Shown: one piece after another, positions 59,236 to 64,000 of the stretch
How positions within the stretch are numbered: the first letter of the stretch is position 1
How the letters are laid out: the number at the start of each line of letters is the position of its first letter
Source: Omphiscola glabra
Taxonomy: Eukaryota > Mollusca > Gastropoda > Lymnaeidae
Length of the DNA stretch: 64,000 bases
Reading direction: 5' to 3'
Assembly: GCA_964017045.1 (NCBI GenBank)
Contig: OZ024797.1
Coordinates: forward strand, 13,733,062-13,797,061
Program-made: the position numbers and the translations under genes
The notes under the pieces: generated by a model
The model's input: the letters and a program-made list of their open reading frames with translations, nothing else
The model's database searches: none
What the model was told of the DNA's origin: nothing

Positions 59236-59640
59236 ACACCTAAACTAATTTTATTATATAATGATTTTTGACTGACAATAAGAACTGAACCAATGTGGCC
59301 CAGTTTCTTCATTTCTAAAAATAAATGTAGATCATCATTACACCAACCTTTGGCTTCTGACCAACGGAGCCAACGGATAGTCCAGTCATCACACTTTGAC
59401 CTTGTTCAATACTTAATATCTGATCTCATTCTATGACGCTAGCGTAAACATAGATGTGTGTCGTCACGGTTATTGTGCCACCTTTGAATCCATCAACAAT
59501 AACCACCTTTTAAACGGAAAAAAACCCTTAATAAATGAGTGGTTTAAGTAACAATGATACAGTCCCTTGTTTTCGGCCGCGTACTGAGCCCAGGCCTATG
59601 GTCTGTGTACACCATGTTTCATGTACTCATGATAGTGTAC
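59236..59640. other. Non-coding, nothing recognised
   Basis: Single-copy DNA. Confidence 0.5.
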
Positions 59641-59644
59641 TTAA

Positions 59645-59915
59645 CAGGTTCAGTTAACATAGGTTGACGTCAAATGTCAACATAACCCTATAGACTGGTT
59701 CAGTCAAAATAAGTTGACATCAAATGCCAGCATAACCATAGACATAGACTGGTTCAGTCAACATATAAGCTAACAACAAATGCCAACATAACCATAGACA
59801 TAGACTGGTTCAGTCAACATATAAGCTAACAACAAATGCCAACATAACCATAGACATAGACTGGTTCAGTCAACATATAAGCTAACAACATATGCCAACA
59901 TAACCATATCATGAG
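59645..59915. repeat. 56-bp tandem array, ~4.5 copies
   Basis: The unit contains GACTGGTTCAGTCAACATAT and AAGCTAACAACAAATGCCAA. The left copies are more diverged. ACTGGTTCAGT is a short inverted repeat within each unit. Confidence 0.93.
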
Positions 59916-60191
59916 ACATAGCGGTTGCTTGAATATCGTTTTTAACATATCCTATCCGTCTGATTTATGCATGTGTTAGTTGCAAACAAAATGGAAAGAG
60001 TAACATACACAATGAAGAAGTTTTTCTCAATGAACAAGTTTTTCTTAATGTATAACTTTTTCTTCATTCTATTAGTGCTGGAGTTTGCATGGTGTAAGCA
60101 TGAGATTATGGATTAATTTAGAATTTACTTTGAACCCGTTTCATTCCAGTTAAATTTTTTATCTTTTTTAAATTCAATTTTGTTTTAAAGT
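59916..60191. other. AT-rich DNA
   Basis: Nothing recognised. Confidence 0.5.
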
Positions 60192-60192
60192 C

Positions 60193-60448
60193 AATTGAAG
60201 ACCTTAGTGCTAAAAGTACTTAAGTCACATTTTTGTCAAAATCAATCTAAACTGTGATCTTTTCTTACCCAGTTTAGCCAAGTGTACTGCAGAAATTTGA
60301 AGACATTAAAATGTGCATTAGGCCCTTAATTAAACAAGACAAAAATGAAAATAGTCACATTATATAGACGAAAAGTATATTTGAACTTGATTATCTCAAA
60401 AATGTGCATTTTGTGACTTAAGTACTTTTAGCACTAAGGTCTTCAATT
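60193..60448. mobile_element. Inverted-repeat (MITE-like) element, ~256 bp
   Basis: Perfect or near-perfect arms of about 36 bp: AATTGAAGACCTTAGTGCTA... (60193-60229) and its complement ending ...GCACTAAGGTCTTCAATT (60412-60448). CAATT occurs in the same orientation on both sides, which would fit a 5-bp duplication if the element starts at GAAGACC. The interior is AT-rich with no coding. Superfamily unknown. Confidence 0.75.
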
Positions 60449-62400
60449 ACATTTAAGTTAATTACAGGAATATTCAATACAATTCCTATTTCCATTCACT
60501 TTAGAGTGATTATATATTATAATGTATTTTCTTTCAGATGCACTCTATATTTTTTCTAGAATTGAAAGTACATAAAATTACAAAATTACTATGTTACACG
60601 GCATTTACACAGAATTGAACCAACTGACACGGTCAAATGTTACACTACCTGGGGTAAAATAACAACTCTACTATGATGGTCATAGTTATTTTAAAAATAA
60701 ATATTCAATACATTATACACTCTGACTGCAATCTGACACAGGTTGTTATGATTTGTTCAACCATCATGAATGGCAATGTTAAATTTTTTATTTATGGTCT
60801 TGCTCTTTTTAATTCAATTTCTACAATAAAAGGTTTTGACTTTTAACACTAACTAGTGAGGATGAAATGTTTGAAGAAGTAGACCACCCCCACCCCCTTT
60901 TTTTGTCCCACAAATTATTATAATTAATAAAAAGTCAAGTATACATTTAAATGTACAAAACTACAATACAGTACCTTGAATATAATAAGGTACAAATTTG
61001 TGTTTCTTAATTTGACCTAAAAAAAAACGTTATAGGAAACAATTATATAGGTTTTCTATTATTTTAAATACTAAATTTTAGCCCTTAGCCGGCTGTGCTT
61101 ATTAAGAAACATGCAGAAAAGCTGGCCAGTTGGCAACGACAAACTGGCATATGTCACATGTTGACAAACATTCACTATAACAGCGGCACGGTTATGGTTT
61201 ACAATAATTTTGTTATGTTTAGGAGGTGGTTATCATTCTGATCATGGCAGCAAATAATTCGTCGTAAAAACAAAACGGCCACAAAATAAATGAGAAATAA
61301 ATAAAAATAAAATTACTTTTTTTTTTTACTCTTGAATCTATTTTTTTAATTGTTTTCAAAGTTGCGTGAGATATTATTTCATAATTTTTATTTATTTTTA
61401 TAATTTTATTAATCTGATTTATTTAATTTAAAAAAAAATAGATTTAGAAATGTTGTTTTGTATTCATTAAATTATTTTTTTTAAACAAATTATTTCATGC
61501 ACACATTACTTCAGTATTTTGACACAAATAAAATTAGAGAAATGCGCAACGTGCGTTAAACACACCAACAATTTTAAGCCTTAAACACAGTGTTCAGTTT
61601 GGAACGAAATCAAATTACCAATTACCAATTCAGGAATCCTTATTAGTCAGAAATGTGTCAAGTGTTACATTATGCACGTGAGTCTGAATGCATAAATTAA
61701 TGTTACTTATTTTCGTTTCTTCTTTTCTTCTACATAATGAGAGTTGAGAAAATCCTACCTGTTGTAATTTTGAGAACTAAAATATTTGATTTCTTTTAAA
61801 TCCTCCACCCCATAGTTCCACAATATTCTTGTATGATTAATCTCTAACCCAGACCAGTTGGCCTACTTTCAGATCTGCCGATTCCAACACGGCTTTATTT
61901 CATTTCGCTAATTAACACCAAAAAAAAAGTTCATATATTATTATTGGTAAACACAAATCAACAGTGTAACATCAAGTAAGTGGTGTAACGGTAATGTACT
62001 TTTTGTAACACTATGTCACACTATGTGAAATGACGAAGCCTACCGTTAGTGGTATGGTCGACGCACGGCCGATCTCTCGGTCAGATACTGTAAACAACGT
62101 CAGCTTGTGTTGCAAACATGGTGGCTAGTTTGCGGATCTAATGAAAGCGTGATTGAGAGCGGGGGGTCATAGGTCAGGGGATAAAAATAAATCGTATCAA
62201 CATTTAAACACAAAAACACGGAACATTCATCTTGAGCACATTTCTTTGATCCATTTTTAAAATTAAAATGCGTTGCTCTCCTGCTATGGCTTTGCGGTTA
62301 AAGATAGCATTTGGGTGAGGTTACTGAAGTGATATAAATGGAAAAAACAAAATAAATACAACCAAGCTTACTGTATGGGGGATAAACTAATCCGATATGC
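60449..62400. other. AT-rich DNA, nothing recognised
   Basis: Long AT-rich single-copy stretch. No gene, array or element seen. Confidence 0.5.
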
Positions 62401-63815
62401 TTACGTCACGTAACTTCCACTGTGACGCATGATTCTCCGCCCCGGCTCGAGGGTGCCGTTAAGCCATCGCCGGGAACCTCTTACAAATCTTGTCGAGGTG
62501 TCGACTCCGAGGGTTGTTGATCGCTTGTTGGAATTTGTGAAATTTGTTGTAAGTCCGCGGATTATTTTTTGGTTTTTGTTTTGGCCAGCCAGATACAGAA
62601 ACTTTCACAACGTGGAACTCTCTGACTGGATTTTTGTGTTGTGACCAGATCAAGAAAACACAAGCACATACATCTCGTTCCTAATCTAAATTTGTTGTTG
62701 TTGTTATTTGAATCTATTTGACACAAATCCTAGTTGAATGAACATCACGGCCATCGTTGCAAAGGGTAAACATTTTTTTAAAATCCTAAACGAAATCCTT
62801 TTCGGGAATATTTTATTTAATAACTAGAATTCCTGTGTTCCCGGTGGTTCCCGGTGTAGATCTGTTAAAAACGTGAAAGGAATAGTGGGCAGTAGAGAGA
62901 GAGAGAGAGCAGGGTGAGGGGGGGCCCACTGGTGTTGTGGTAGCCGTTCACCTTACCGTGCCAGGCAGGGCTCAAGTTCCATTGGTTGAGTCCGCCCCGT
63001 CTCCCCCCTCGGATAGCGTTACCCGCGTCGTGCCTCTTACACATGTCTCCATGACAACCACGTCAATCAAGAAACCCGACCCGCCAAGAGGCGGACGTTC
63101 AGAGAATCCCGCAATGTTAACTGTGCCATCGACCACTTTTGGTGTGTGTGTGTTTGTGTGGCGTTGTCTACAGACGTTGTGATTCAAAGCTCATTCCGTT
63201 TGTTTGAAAAGTTTGTATTCCTCTATGCCTACGCGGCCTTTTGTTGCCAGATTGCGTGCTTTAACTTTACGATAAATCAACGGTCCACCTCTGTTCGTTG
63301 TCGTTGACCTCAAAGAAGTCCCCCTTAAACAAGTGTGCGGGAACTGGGAGATCCCGGCTTCCCACTAACCTGCAACTGCAGGCGTTCACTTGCTCAACTG
63401 TCGAAATTACTAAGTTTTACTTGTGTTTATGTATTTATTTTTTTAACTGTGAAAAAAACAAACCATATATAGTGAATAAGAAGGTTGAAAATAAATATTT
63501 TCTCCTCAAAATTACCTACCGGTACCGATTTCAGTGTGTGAAATGTTAAATGAGTTTGAATGAGTTCTAAGCTCCTGGAGTCTACATTAAAGAGCTTGGG
63601 CCCATCTTCCCGTAGTAATGTCGTTACCGACACGGATATACGTTTAGCTCCCCATCGACATCAGTTCAATTACACGCGTTTTTTTTGATGGGGTAATTGC
63701 GTTATTTCCTTTTTATCCGCACACCCTTTGTGTGGGACCTTTCGTTTTATTTCAGGCAGTAAATGAAAGCTGAGATCGGGGAATACACTGTGTCAATGTG
63801 GCAAAGAATATGTTC
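62401..63815. other. GC-richer single-copy DNA, possible exon or regulatory region
   Basis: Two GC-richer blocks (62420-62560 and 62930-63170) contrast with the surroundings. A donor-like GTAAGTCC at about 62550 follows an open plus-strand frame with no recognised domain. A GA microsatellite is at 62896-62911. I could not connect either block to Six1/2. Confidence 0.35.
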
Positions 63816-63817
63816 GT

Positions 63818-64000
63818 ACACATACACGGTCTGAGGGCACATTGACGATCTGAGGGCACATACATGATCTGAGGGCGCATACATGGTCTGATGGCACATA
63901 CACGGTCTGATGGCACATAAACGGTCTGATGGCACATACACGGTCTGAGGGCGCATACACGGTCTGAGGGCACATACACGGTCTGAGGGCGCATACATGG
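63818..64000. repeat. 19-bp minisatellite running off the window
   Basis: Nine to ten copies of GGCACATACACGGTCTGAG, with GGCGCATAC, GATGG and GACGATC variants. Its right end is beyond the window. Confidence 0.95.

Overview
This is intron- and repeat-rich animal nuclear DNA: AT-rich, with long poly-A/T and poly-C/G runs, no operons and almost no coding sequence. A spliced Six1/2 (sine oculis class) homeobox gene shows it is a bilaterian. Relics of non-LTR retrotransposons, hAT-type MITEs and very many minisatellites fit a lophotrochozoan. I favour a gastropod snail, because three elements look like SPIN-family hAT MITEs, and among molluscs SPIN is known to me from the pond snail Lymnaea. The organism call is inference.

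The only gene I recognise with confidence is Six1/2 on the minus strand. One exon (50929-51592) encodes the whole SIX domain and homeodomain. A terminal exon (35870-36197) encodes the C-terminal tail. The splice phases fit exactly across an intron of about 14.7 kb. Any exon upstream of 51592 was not found. A weak candidate first exon with a SAP-like fold lies at 13591-13815 (+). Another exon-like open stretch lies at 39754-40011 (+), inside the Six1/2 intron.

The dominant content is minisatellite. By hand tally there are more than 45 independent tandem arrays, with units of 9-61 bp, covering about 18-19 kb (around 30 %). The largest are a 45/46-bp array (17134-19880) and a 33-bp array with higher-order structure (47925-50445). 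Nearly all the long open frames here are artefacts of units whose length is a multiple of three.

Layout. 1-9.2 kb: small arrays, one SPIN-like MITE, and a 48-bp-unit array later split by two LINE relics and a solo LTR. 9.2-11.7 kb: a minus-strand LINE relic whose reverse-transcriptase motif A has become a 21-bp minisatellite. 12-17 kb: more complex single-copy DNA with possible regulatory elements. 17-20 kb: the large 45/46-bp array. 20-33 kb: mixed relics and small arrays, including a second LTR-like element and a LINE relic hit by a 226-bp retroposon. 33-35 kb: paired CTCF-like motifs and a 20-bp array with an AP-1 motif in every unit, 3' of Six1/2. 35.6-51.6 kb: Six1/2, its intron packed with arrays, MITEs and a promoter-like motif cluster. 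51.6-64 kb: further arrays, a nested MITE, a third SPIN-like fragment and an inverted-repeat element. No tRNA, rRNA or other RNA gene was recognised.
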